A stretch of 64,000 bases of DNA. Origin: Diplolepis rosae (taxonomy: Eukaryota > Arthropoda > Insecta > Hymenoptera > Diplolepididae). Shown here piece by piece: positions 53,852 through 64,000 of this stretch. Positions within the stretch are counted from its first letter, which is position 1. Each line of letters opens with the position of its first letter. The stretch spans positions 2,418,001 to 2,482,000 of the forward strand of contig JAPYXD010000522.1 in the NCBI GenBank assembly GCA_030998225.1, read 5' to 3'. The position numbers were made by a program, and so were the translations under genes. Below the pieces are notes generated by a model, which saw only the letters and a list, made by a program, of their open reading frames with translations, searched no databases and was not told where the DNA came from.

Positions 53852-54326
53852 TTCTAATGGCCAAGGCATGGCGTTAATCAATTTCAAACCCCTTTCTTAC
53901 TCACAAAATAATGACATTTTATTTCTTATATCAGAGATACGTTCTTTATTCCTTTCTTCGCGTGCCTCGGGTATGGAAATTGTTTAGTTTTAATTATTAT
54001 TTTGTGAGTAAGAAAACATACTGAAATTGAGTAATATCACGCTTTGGGCATAAGTGAGAGGCAAGGGGACTCACAATAATCAAGCACCCCAAATCATCCC
54101 GAATTAATCAAACTTCTTCATTATTTGATTTAAAACAAAACATTTTTGTTCGACGTATACTGGCATTTGATAGAGGCAAGCCTGAAGTACGGGCTACATT
54201 TGTAGCGTTTTTTGCCACTTTGCTTCATTTTTTTCCTTTTTTCTTTTTGCTTGAAAGCAAAAACCCTTTTCGTTTCGTAGGACGTGGACTAGGCCTACAG
54301 GGGATACCACGTAAAAAAACGATCCT
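53852..54326. other. 3' flank of the transposase gene
   Basis: No further gene. Inverted TTACTCACAAAATAATGA-like words at about 53897 and 53995 form a hairpin just after the stop. Confidence 0.45.
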
Positions 54327-57300
54327 TAAACTCTACCTCCGTGGTGGTGTGGAAAGGAGTTTTATTTCAGAATATTTGGGATTCTCTAAGAATGAACCAG
54401 CTTTTTTATTTTAATATTTCAAATGTGTTTTCTTTCTTTTATGTTTAAGGCAAAAACTAGATCTAAAAAAAGGAAAAAAATCTATTTCTCTAATTGCGTC
54501 CAAGATTAGATCCGAATCTATGCAACCGATTGTTAAAGGTTTTAAAAGTTTTCGCTTTAATTTAAAAAGCAAGTCTTCATAGTATTTTACTAAGTAATGA
54601 AAGTATGTCTACAATTGTTTTCTTGAGTCCTACCCAAAGGTCAAACATGGTGCAAAAATGTCGTAAAATAAGAAAAATGTCTGAGTACTTTGAAGAAGTT
54701 TTTCTAAATCGATATGTATCATATTCCAATAGTATTTAGGAATATTTATTAAAATATTCATCTTCTAAATTTGTTTGATTAATGTACAGAGTACACTTTA
54801 TATTTGAAATTTGTATACACTCTAAATCTGAATCAGTCAAATTTTCACTGATTGAATCAGTGATTTGCCTTTTCACTGAATCATCAGTGGAAACAATATT
54901 TTTCACTGTTAAATCAGTTACTTTTCACTGAAGTAATCAGTGAAATTTGACTGATTCACAGTAACCTGTTTTTAGTTATTTAAATCAGTCAAATTTCACT
55001 GATAATCAGTAGATTTTGACTGATTCATATTGGAAATTTGTACAGTTTTTAAAATATCCGAAACTTTTTGAATTTAGTAGTTAATTTATAAAATTTGAGA
55101 ATGTTGTAGTTGATATTTCTATATAGAACTTTAAGCATTTATGGACATAAAATTTCATTTAAAGTTTCTTCTATCGGTATTCAAAACTTTCAACAATTTT
55201 GCAAGATCATTCAAATGCAAAATTTGACAGAGTATTTAATCAAAATATTTACATTTATTTTTTAAATATTTTTAAAATAATTCGACTAAAATAATGATTA
55301 ATAAGATTTTGTAACATTGTGGGAATATTGGAACGCTGCAAGATTAAATTTTGAGTACAATTTTCAATTAATGAATGTTTAAAGAATTGAGTGAAAGCAT
55401 CAATTAAAAAATATTTTTACTTTATAAATTTGATTAAGTGCAGTAATAAGAAAATTTTTACTTTCTATAAAGCATTTCATTCATCTGATTAAAAGTCTGT
55501 GCATACGTCACTAAAACGTAAGATTAAAAAACTTTAAACTGCTTTTACCATCAATCTATGAATGTGGATTTTAAACCGTAATTTAATGTGTCTTATTTTT
55601 TTTTGATAAAATATTTTTAACATAATTTTTTGCTTAAAGTAGCCGATTTACTCGATTAAAAAATTGGTCAACTTGTATATTTCAAAATTCTGTAATAAAA
55701 GTATTTTCATATTATGTTTTTGTATCCTATGCGTAGAATTTTAATTTTAAAATTGAGATTTCTCACAAAGAAGAAAGATTGTCTTATTAAAGCAGTTTAT
55801 TCCCAGAAATTAAAAATCATTTACTTAATATTTCGATTCCAAACATTGAATATTTATTGACTTTGAATAAAACAGAAAAAAAAATTTTATGAAGTTTTAA
55901 AATCTTTTTACAATGTTACGAATTGGGCCGAATTTAGAATTACGAAATCTTTCATTAGAAAAAGAAAAAGTCACTCACATGAAATAAACTTCTGTAAGAA
56001 TTATCAAGATTGAAGAGATGTTAAAATATTTGAGAAAAATAATGCAATTGTAAAATTGCAATTTATATCAATATTTGACAAATTTTTAGCTTTCTCAATC
56101 AAAGCATTATCCGGAAATTTTTAGTTCCTATAAAAAGATGGAATATTTATCAATTTCTTGAATGTTCATACATTAAAAAAATATGGAATTAGAGAATTAT
56201 ATGCAAAGTATTTTCCATTAAGAAGACATAAACATGACATAATTAGTTTTATATCTACATTTTCAGCTTACTTTTTTGTGGCTTAAGCACACATTTTGAA
56301 TTCGAAATACAAAAATGCTCTACAGAGTTGAAGTATTTCCTGAATCAATTATTATTAATCCTGAATTCTATTGGAAAATTTGTTGTTTACTGTTCAAATC
56401 TTACTACGATTTCAGACGGACAGACAAATTAAGAACTACAAAATATTTCATCCAAAAGATTGCACTCCTCCATAAAATCTTGTCAAATTGTAACAAGATT
56501 TGAACACTTCAAACGAACATTTTTATGTAAAATTTAAAGTTGATTGATATTTATATGTTAATATGGAAATACCAATAAACACATATTTTAGCTTTTTAAT
56601 TTATCTACTGCTAGGGGAGAAGCGGCGAAATTGGCGCACCTAATAGAAAGTGCGAGTTTAAAAAGAAAGTATATGACTAAAAATTATGAAAAAATATTTA
56701 TTTAATAGCTGGATATCTTTTCTATACTTTCCAATAAATAAAGATTGCATTGAAAATTATTAAAGCAGGTTTTTATTCAGATTTCCGAAGGACTGCACCT
56801 GCGTCAATTTACCCGCCATGTCGGGTAAATTGATGCACTAATATTATAATCTTCTCTTGCCACGTATTAGTTATATTTTCATAGATTTAGAATTACATTT
56901 CAGTAGCAAATCTTGATGAAAAGAGGTAGTTATAATTTGAAACTAAATTTGAGATAGTATATCAAGATATGTGAAGTTTTTTATACCTTTATTCACATAA
57001 ACCAACCAAAGTTAAAATATATTTTATATTTGTGCAATAAAATACTGGCAATTGTGGATATTTAAGTGAATATTCAAATTGAAATCATTTTTATAGAAAA
57101 TTATTTGAATTTGTAATCAGAATTATATACAATTATTAACTTTAGAAGACTTATAAATAATAGAAACAATCAATCAAAAATACAAATTTTTTACTTACAT
57201 TGCTTTCACATCTTAAAATCGAGAAAACTTTCAAAACACTGTCAGACTGCAAATTAATTATTAAAAATCGCTTTTAAAATGCCTTAATACCTCAAACTTA

Positions 57301-58637
57301 AAAAAAAAATTTAACCACTGATTGTTCAAATGAATATAACTGTACAAAGTCGTTACATCAGTTTTGCGAACCACATTACCTCCCATGTCACAAAAAATCT
57401 TAAGAAAAAGATTAGCAGAAAAGTCCAGCAACATTCAAATGTATATATCTATATATTAATAATTGTGTACTTACTATCTTCTTTATATTTTCAATCATAA
57501 ACATCCGAGCACTTGACTTCAGTCACCGGTTTCCAGAAACACAACACGTGTGCCAACTTCGCCTCTGATTTGAATCTCGTATGCGCCAATTTTGCCGCAA
57601 GTGTATCGTTCATTAATTAAATACTTTTTACGTAAAATGCTTATTTTTTCATACAAATATTCTATCCTAATCGTAAGATTAATTATCAAAGATTATAAAA
57701 TCGTTGCATTAATCTAATTCACCTTGAATTACTATTATTTAACGATTTAACTCAATGGCTTCGAACATAACCATTATGCCAAAAAACGATTAATCGCAAT
57801 AAAACTGTATTAAGCAATTAGATTTTTATAATGTTTTCTATCAAATACATATCATACAAGAATGCACACGATAGAACTATTTTTATTTTTTGTTATGTTA
57901 TCATTTTCTGTAAAATAGGGTGCGCCAATTTAGACGACGCGCCAATTTCGCCGCTTCTCCCCTATTAGACAATTTTCCATTTCCGTAGAGATTTTAAGTT
58001 TTGGAATGAAAAGTTTGTGCTTAGGCTACAAAAATGTGAGATGAAAATATTTCTAACATATAACTGAAAATATAAATTATGAACTTGAATTTTATGTTCA
58101 TTTTATCTTGATAGAAAATATTGTTCTAATTGAAAAATTGTTAAATGTACAAAATTAGTAAGAAGTATATAAATTTGAATGGAAAATTATATATTGATTC
58201 AAATTTTATACATTTATTGTCACTAAATTACACTGAAAGTTTATTTTTGAAGTATTGAAATCCTCATGAAATTTTCCAAGATCATACTGATGTTTATTTC
58301 ATGCAGACTTTCTTCAAGAAATTGAAGAAAAGTGGTATTTCTTGAACTATATACTTCGTAAATTCAAATTCGTCGTCTGCTTCGCGCCTCTTTTGCACGT
58401 ACTCGAGAAAAATACAATTCTTAATTTCGACTCGATAAACGAAAGCGTGAAATCTAAAAATAACTTGAAAACTTAAGCATTGTAACGAAGTCCGTCTTCG
58501 TGCACCTTCGGCTTTACACGAAGCTGGTGACCGCAGCGTGTAGCAGAGCCGACACACTGACACGCCACGTTTGCATGTGTTTCTCCCAGATGGGAACGTG
58601 GTGAGGGCCGAAAAATCCCACGTTCTGGAGACACTGG
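54327..58637 (-). repeat. Right arm of the giant inverted repeat
   Basis: Inverted copy of 47867-50822. It includes the arm's MITE (about 54820-55045) and is interrupted by 56614-57962. Confidence 0.85.
56614..57962. mobile_element. 1349-bp TA-flanked non-autonomous element
   Basis: Ends GGGGAGAAGCGGCGAAATTGG and complement, a terminal inverted repeat of 24 bp, flanked by TA (56612-56613, 57963-57964). The empty site is seen in the left arm. Several internal and subterminal copies of a GCGCCAATTT / AAATTGGCGC word occur, possible transposase-binding sites. No ORF. Probably Tc1/mariner-related by target. Confidence 0.88.
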
Positions 58638-60484
58638 GCACAGTGGAGCTGTGTTTGGACGAAGCCTTCATTTGTTCGCACACAGCTCTGCTTCGTCCGA
58701 ACGGCATGTGCCCATCACGAAGCAGAGATATGCGCTCACACATTCCTGCTACGCGAGGACATAGCTGAGCTGTGTCCAATCGTACATTTTCGTAAGAATA
58801 CAGCTCTGCTTTGTCCCGCGCACATGACAGTTACGTTCTCTTCTCTCCGTGTAGATCCTCGTTAGTTGATTAAAACCGTGAAACCTTATCTAACGAAATA
58901 TTTATATTTGGAATCGTGTCGGGCAGACGTAAAATACAAAAGTCTTCATCTAGACGGAAGCAGTTCTTTTATTTTGAGTAATTCAAAATTAAATTCATCT
59001 TCGGTGGGCCACTTGAAATGTCTAATTCGTTGATCGTGAATGGTCGGTATACCTATTTCACTAGTTGAGGGTAACTTGTAAACGATTATCTAGTGATAGA
59101 CTCTTGGCAATCGCATCGTACGTGTATCAACGAAAATCTTCGGCGGACTATTTACAGTCCAATTCTAGTTTTTCGCGGGTTTTCTTCACCAAAATACTCA
59201 TTTTACTAATTAATAAAATATATTAAGGGTAATTGTATTTACTTTTATGGATTTTATTTAAATTAATAATAGCCGTACGTAACATTATATTTACAAAATA
59301 ATTTTTTTTATGTACTATTTCGTAAATCATGCAAACACACGCCTGATAATTTATCTTATATACAATTTGATGCATCATGACATACGTAGCTAACTTAAAA
59401 GTTGTTAGAATTCATAGATTGATTGAAAATATACAATTCAGAAAAAAATATAATGATGTAACGTGTACGTAAAATATCACTGAACATTTAAAGCGGCACA
59501 AAAAGCAATTAAAACCTCTTCACAGCTTTTACTGGCTATTTTTTACAAAGATTCGCTCATTTCTGTTTCACATCTCTTGTTTGCGTTATATTGCGAAGGG
59601 GGATCATCATGCTTTTACAAATATTAAGGAATCAGATATGTATTTTTACTATCGTGCTTACAAGTGGGCTTTTCGTACATCGCGTTTTCGTTTTAATGGT
59701 CCTTTTGTCGTAGAACATCGTTTTTCTTATAATTTTCTTCGTCACATGCATGTTGATGTTAATTTTACAAAATTTCAGTTCAAGCGTCTAAACTTTGTTT
59801 TAGAAACATATACTGGATGACCGTTAATAATCTCAGATTGGTGGAACCGTAGTATTTTTAAGTATTATCATAAGCGTCCGTCTTTATATGAGTATAGAGA
59901 AACTGGATTTATTCCACCAATTTAAATTCTCGATAATTTATGAACTCTAGTCATGGCATTTGAATCCGAGTACCATCTTTGAATACAAGATATTTTGGCG
60001 ATAACAAAAATCTTTTATCATTATCATCATACCTCACACGTTTACAGTCTACCTATAATAATATTTAAAAAATGCTTTAATCATTTTTCCCCCTTGTTTC
60101 GAGTAATAAATAATTTAAATAAATACATATCAACACATAAATATACTCCTCGTTAAAACAACAAAACCGTCCTTGTATTCTCAAAAAACCTCCTTGTTTC
60201 AATTTTTCAATTGATTTTTATTTCTAAAACCATTAAGACACCCTATATAATTTCTAGGAATATCTCCTATTTTCTTGGAATATTAAATTCATTTCCTTTG
60301 CTGTAGGGCGTTAAAAAGAATTCGAAAGATATTCCAGCTTTACTAAGATAACCTAAAAATCTTAATTCATAACTAAAATCTGTTTCTATCATTTCAATTT
60401 ACCTTCAGTCTCATTTAAATCTTCAGGCTCTTCTCTTTTGTATACTTTACCTTTGTTTAATAATAAGCTTTTTACTGGACCTGG
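58638..60484. other. Gap with palindromic GC patch
   Basis: 58638-58830 repeats CACAGCTCTGCTTCGTCC-like words in both orientations. The remainder is AT-rich. An 80-codon frame at 59581-59820 (plus strand) has many aromatic residues but no recognised motif. Confidence 0.4.
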
Positions 60485-60637
60485 TCAACCTTCACATTTT
60501 AATAAGTGTTTTTTCTGCCATGTTACATTTTTTTGATAAAGTGAATCACAAAATTTGCATTTGTATCTTGTTTTGCCGGTGCGTCTATCTAAGGCTGATG
60601 TGAAATAGTTCTAAACGAGGCGTTTCGGTTTCGTCAT
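60485..60637 (-). pseudogene. BED-type zinc-finger remnant
   Basis: An ATG at 60637 opens M-T-K-P-K-R-L-V, then a TAG, then N-Y-F ... Y-K-C-K-F-C and K-K-H-L-L-K-C. In BED fingers the V is usually followed by W, so the TAG probably replaced TGG. It is a hAT-like N terminus; no core follows. Confidence 0.55.
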
Positions 60638-60757
60638 TTTTGTTATAAATATATTTCTCACCTGTTAATGATTTGAATAACTAAAACAGAAATAATATGA
60701 TAACGTGAAAATATATTCTAATTCGATAAATTTTATCATGGTCTATCATGGTCTCAT

Positions 60758-61316
60758 TTAATTGTTGTTGTATTTTAGAGATCTCTTGCGATTTTCATTG
60801 AATTGTAGGTGAATGTTGTTGATTTCTGATTTGACAATGTGGGTCTGATTTCTTAAAATTTTGCTAAGGTTATTTTGTCTGTCATGTAGCTCGTTAATAG
60901 CTGTGTGATATTCTTCTGCGTCGTCGGAAGTCATCACTCCTATCACTGATCCAATGATTGATCAGATAAAGCCTAGTAAGGGTGCTCTTCTATCCTGCAT
61001 ACTCGGGGGTGGGTTTTTTAATTCTGGTGTATCTTGCTTTATTTCTGCTAACATATTGTTTAATTCTTCGTAAATGTTTTTGATTTTCTTGACTTTTAAA
61101 TTGAAGGTGAGCTTGCAGATTCTGTGGATCCATATATACGACAATCCTCCAATGTGTACTGGTGATACGCAAGGGTTCTACTTTGGCATAAAATAATCCA
61201 AGGTTGTTCCTCAAAGGTTGAATTTCGTATTGTTTTAGAGTGACTGGGGTTGCAAAAATAGCGAGCAAGATCCAGGTCCAGTTTGCTCGGCCTTGGGTGA
61301 GGTGTTTTCGGTTCAT
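60758..61316 (-). pseudogene. env: Errantivirus envelope remnant
   Basis: Frame 61316-60990 carries an N-terminal part (N-N-L-G-L-F-Y-A-K-V-E-P-L-R-I) like errantivirus Env. After a frame break (about 61100), frame 61144-60962 runs into D-R-R-A-P-L-L-G-F-I, a stop at 60962-60964, then in the same frame G-V-M-T-S-D-D-A-E-E-Y and Q-N-N-L-S-K-I-L. That is the cleavage/fusion-peptide region and following helix of F-like proteins. Broken by a stop and a frameshift; the C-terminal part is gone. Confidence 0.7.
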
Positions 61317-61653
61317 TCTACTACTAGATGAAGCTGTATATTTGAAAATCTATATAAGTACTTTTTTCAAAAATGGCTTTGATTGTTATTATTTGATACT
61401 AAAATAGATTGAATAATTAGGGATTTCTTTCATCAAAATTGAGTTTTGTGAGTTCAATGCAATTTATTTTCATTATTTCAAATATACTAAATGTGGTTAC
61501 ATGGTCTATTATTAATATTATTATTGACGCATATATGCAGGTAATAGATGTAATACCTAATACAATTTGCTTAATTGTATCTAATAGTATATGAGGCATT
61601 AACTCATGCAGTAATATAAATTAGATTCTGATTTTCGGTTTTATATATAGGAT

Positions 61654-61960
61654 TCAAAAATTCTCTTCTGTAACGGTGTAATTTTCTTTAAAATTTTTAT
61701 TATGCATTATCTTTCGTGAACAACTTTCTACCTTATGTCCTCGCAGATAACAGTATTCACAACATTGTTCCCATTTATATAGTTTAATAAGCATCCGACT
61801 TTCTTTGTCCTGGCATAAAACATAAACATCTTCTATCTCATTATTAATGTTTCGTTCTTCGCCAAAATTATAATTATACTCTAAGGTTTTTAGAATTTTT
61901 CTTGCTCCCTCGTGTTCAGAATTTTTAAGCTTATTTTCATTAACGAAAAGGTCCGTAATA
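61654..61960 (-). pseudogene. dsRBD-CCHC ORF remnant between integrase and env
   Basis: The frame reads E-H-E-G-A-R-K-I-L-K-T-L, a dsRBD helix-2-like end, then after 40 residues W-E-Q-C-C-E-Y-C-Y-L-R-G-H-K-V-E-S-C. Spacing, the D-K-x-x-R and K-W words and the knuckle match the ORF at 15516-15914. The N-terminal part of the dsRBD is missing. It overlaps the end of the integrase frame and precedes the env remnant. Confidence 0.6.
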
Positions 61961-62157
61961 CTTGCTATCTAATTTGCCATCTTTTTTTCCTCCCTTTTGT
62001 ACGTAGACTTTATCTCCTATTTTTCCAAGGAATGGTCTTGCCTTAGTGTCGTAATTTAGTTTAGACTTTTGTTTTGCCTTTATCAAGTTGTCAGCTGCCA
62101 TATTTTTATTTTCAGTTAATCTGGAAATTAATTCCTGTAAATACGAACCATAAGTCT
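61940..62157 (-). pseudogene. pol: Integrase C-terminal remnant
   Basis: Y-L-Q-E-L-I-S-R-L ... K-S-K-L-N-Y-D, G-D-K-V-Y-V, then K-L-D-S-K-Y-Y-G-P-F-R before a stop: the classic gypsy integrase tail. Upstream pol is absent. Confidence 0.8.
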
Positions 62158-62458
62158 CTAATTTTCCATAGCTAGGGAATTGAAAAATTTTGACCTTTTT
62201 ATTTTTAATTTTAGCAATATTTGACTTTTGAAAATTAATTTTGGCCTGTTTGGGCCCAAAATTACTCGTCTACAAAAAGAGAATACTTCGGGTCGCACGA
62301 AGGGCGAAAATTTCGCGTGTTCGAATTTTTTATTTATTTTGCGAGTAAGAACGTAAAAAAAAGATAAAGAAAATCGGTCGAATGGTTTGTACGCAATCAT
62401 GCTCACAGTATCGGTACTTTTGGAAAAGCATGATTTCGAGATAATGACGTTCAAAGTT

Positions 62459-63051
62459 TTAAGTGTACTTTTGGTAAGCTTTAAGGTAAAATAGGTCCAA
62501 TTGATGTTGTCTACGAGCCATTCGGGCCTCCCTGGTTGCGTTTTGGGTCCGCTGCTCGGCCAAGGAAACGCGTTTCTCGTCCGCATTTTCGACCAATTCA
62601 TGGGAGTTGCTTCCGCACGGCACCCCTAACCCTTCGAAAACCTTCAAAATTGATGTTTGCCCTTCCTTGAAAATGCAGGCCGATAAATATGCTGCGATTC
62701 CTACTGACACAGCACCTCCGGGAAGATGTTTTGGGGGCAGTTTCCAGATGAGCTGGTTGTAACTTTCATTACTATTTTGCGTGAACCCGCGAGGCATCTT
62801 TCCAGTAATTCATCCATTGATAAATCATTGTATATTGGCTCAATAGCTTTCAAAACATCCGCTGGTAGAGGTTTGTATGAATGGACAAATCCGGGAATCT
62901 TAATTTTCTTTTTCACGGTCTTGTTAGGCAGCGCAGCCAGAGCTCTCTGACACTCGTACCATGATTCATCCTCAGAGTGACATTTTTCGTGCTGGGGATT
63001 GTCATCGGTTGATCCGTAATGATAAAACGTCGCCCAAATATCGTTTTTCAT
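62459..63051 (-). pseudogene. Mutator-like transposase, C-terminal part with one frameshift
   Basis: Frame 63051-62701 encodes D-I-W-A-T-F-Y-H-Y, D-E-S-W-Y-E-C, and L-L-E-R-C-L; a shift near 62797 leads to F-T-Q-N-S-N-E-S-Y-N-Q-L-I-W, G-V-P-C-G and a basic tail. This matches the C-terminal part of the insect Mutator-like transposase family (the C-L-x-G then T-Q-N-x-N-E-S pattern). CATTCTTTTCAG just before 63051 could be an acceptor. Catalytic residues further upstream are missing. Confidence 0.7.
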
Positions 63052-64000
63052 TTTCTGAAAAGAATGAGCATTGCGGCGTATAGCTAATCCGTAGTAAACT
63101 GTGTGACGTGGTAAATTTTACCCGTCACATGGAAAATATTTAACTTAGTAAACTCACCGTTATGACAGGTGGGGTTATGTCTCTGGGGAAAAAGTCGTGT
63201 GACGAGAGCCCGCACTTCGTCGCCACCCGAGAGCACTCGAAAAACACTAATCACTCACTACCCGCACTTACGCTTCCTGTCCCGTCTGTTCCATGAGCGA
63301 TACGAGGACAGCAGCACCGGAGGACAGCAGCGTAGGAGATAAGGCACAGCCGGCTACCGAGTTGATGTCAACACAGGCCGTCATGTCGACTTTCGAGTCA
63401 AGCGATATCGACGCTTCGATTATCGCCGCCATCGATCGTTGGAGAGCGACGCACGAGACGACCAGATGCCACCACGTGACCCGGAAAACGTACCCTAGGG
63501 CGCATGGACCCTGGGGCTTGACATTTAGTATCTTAGACATTTTGTGATACTAAATTTATGCAGTTTGATGTAAATGAACACAAATTACAATGGTGTCAAT
63601 GTCCCACACGCGCCGTTCGTTGTAACTGATAGAACTGCGTGTGGATGGAAATTATTTGCCGAGGGCAATTATTATACTAGGCACGAGTTGCCTAGTCGTC
63701 TATTGGATGTATGACATGTGACCTGTTTCCGGGTCCGCGATTGGGTCACGCATGTAATTCGTGGGGCAGGTTGGGAATTCTGTCAGCGTCGCGTCGGTCA
63801 TCGTCACCACAGTGCGGCCACTACCATGTATTTTAGGAGGGTACTTAAAAAAGTGAAAATGAGCATCAGCGTCGCCAAGTTTTGATAGCAAGAACTAATA
63901 TCAATGCAAACAAAACCCCCGTCCCCGCAACCCGATGTATTCTAAAGACCGGTAAATTTTGAAATATATTGTATGAAATTCATTTTATAAATTTAAATGA
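63052..64000. other. Gap without a recognised gene
   Basis: An 84-codon plus-strand frame at 63293-63547 (Ser/Thr/Asp-rich) is open but carries no motif I know. The GC content is higher than in the rest of the right end. Confidence 0.35.

Larger units (their letters stand above)
47867..58637. mobile_element. Giant inverted-repeat element around a hAT transposase gene
   Basis: Left arm 47867-50822 (2956 bp) and right arm 54327-58637 are inverted copies with few mismatches; the right arm is longer only because of a 1349-bp insertion. Outer ends read CCAGTGTCTCCAG and CTGGAGACACTGG; CAGTG is a usual start for hAT elements. The unique centre (50823-54326) holds the intact 742-aa transposase gene. 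No 8-bp target duplication is visible (TGCCTTTC versus GGCACAGT), so the true ends or later rearrangement remain open. Confidence 0.75.

Noticed and set aside
59581..59820. 79-codon plus-strand frame rich in Phe/Tyr/Arg
   Set aside because: No family resemblance and no neighbouring gene to support it.
63293..63547. 84-codon plus-strand frame
   Set aside because: No recognisable domain, no splice or promoter context; left as uncertain.

Overview
This is a repeat-dense, AT-rich stretch of an arthropod nuclear genome, most likely an insect. The evidence is GT-AG introns, THAP and DUF4806 domains, Tc1/mariner, hAT and Mutator-type transposases, and errantivirus-like (Ty3/gypsy) LTR elements with envelope genes. 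I saw no ordinary single-copy host gene with confidence, and no tRNA or rRNA gene. The order or species cannot be told from the window.

Layout. 1-9.8 kb: a near-perfect 547-bp palindrome, several small terminal-inverted-repeat elements, two broken Tc1/mariner copies, a THAP exon, a two-exon fragment, a DUF4806 gene and the C-terminal part of a transposase, the last four all on the minus strand. 10.8-13.75 kb: a short LTR element with two unknown ORFs sits inside an older TTAA-ended element. 15.5-20.3 kb: a decayed dsRNA-binding/zinc-knuckle ORF, a transposase tail, a cluster of tiny (partly Cys-rich) ORFs and an unknown spliced plus-strand gene.

20.7-46.7 kb is the core: an old minus-strand gypsy-type element split by two later insertions. 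In transcription order it reads pol, a 79-aa CARD-like ORF, a chuvirus-like glycoprotein, a protein with three dsRNA-binding-like modules plus a CCHC knuckle, and an errantivirus/baculovirus-F-like envelope. Each of the last four ORFs has a 3' splice-site-like sequence just before its ATG. Into its pol region came a solo LTR (44800-46133, TSD TTGT) and a young 17.6-kb relative (27022-44631, LTRs of about 2.56 kb, TSD ATTT). The young element has a gag with seven zinc knuckles, a protease ORF holding two tandem retropepsin domains, an extra 129-aa ORF, a 1165-aa pol, a frameshifted glycoprotein gene, two small leader ORFs and a leader array of short palindromes.

46.7-58.6 kb: a GC-rich repeat-filled block leads into a giant inverted repeat (about 3-kb arms, 47867-50822 and 54327-58637) around an intact 742-aa hAT-type transposase gene; the right arm carries a later 1349-bp TA-flanked element. 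60.4-63.1 kb: relics of a BED finger, an errantivirus envelope, a second dsRBD-CCHC ORF, an integrase tail and a Mutator-like transposase.

Together the retroelement genes suggest a virus-like element with separate modules for particle formation, entry and host interaction (CARD decoy, dsRNA binding). The functional reading is inference from domain resemblance; the gene order, splice-site-like sequences and repeated motifs are read directly.
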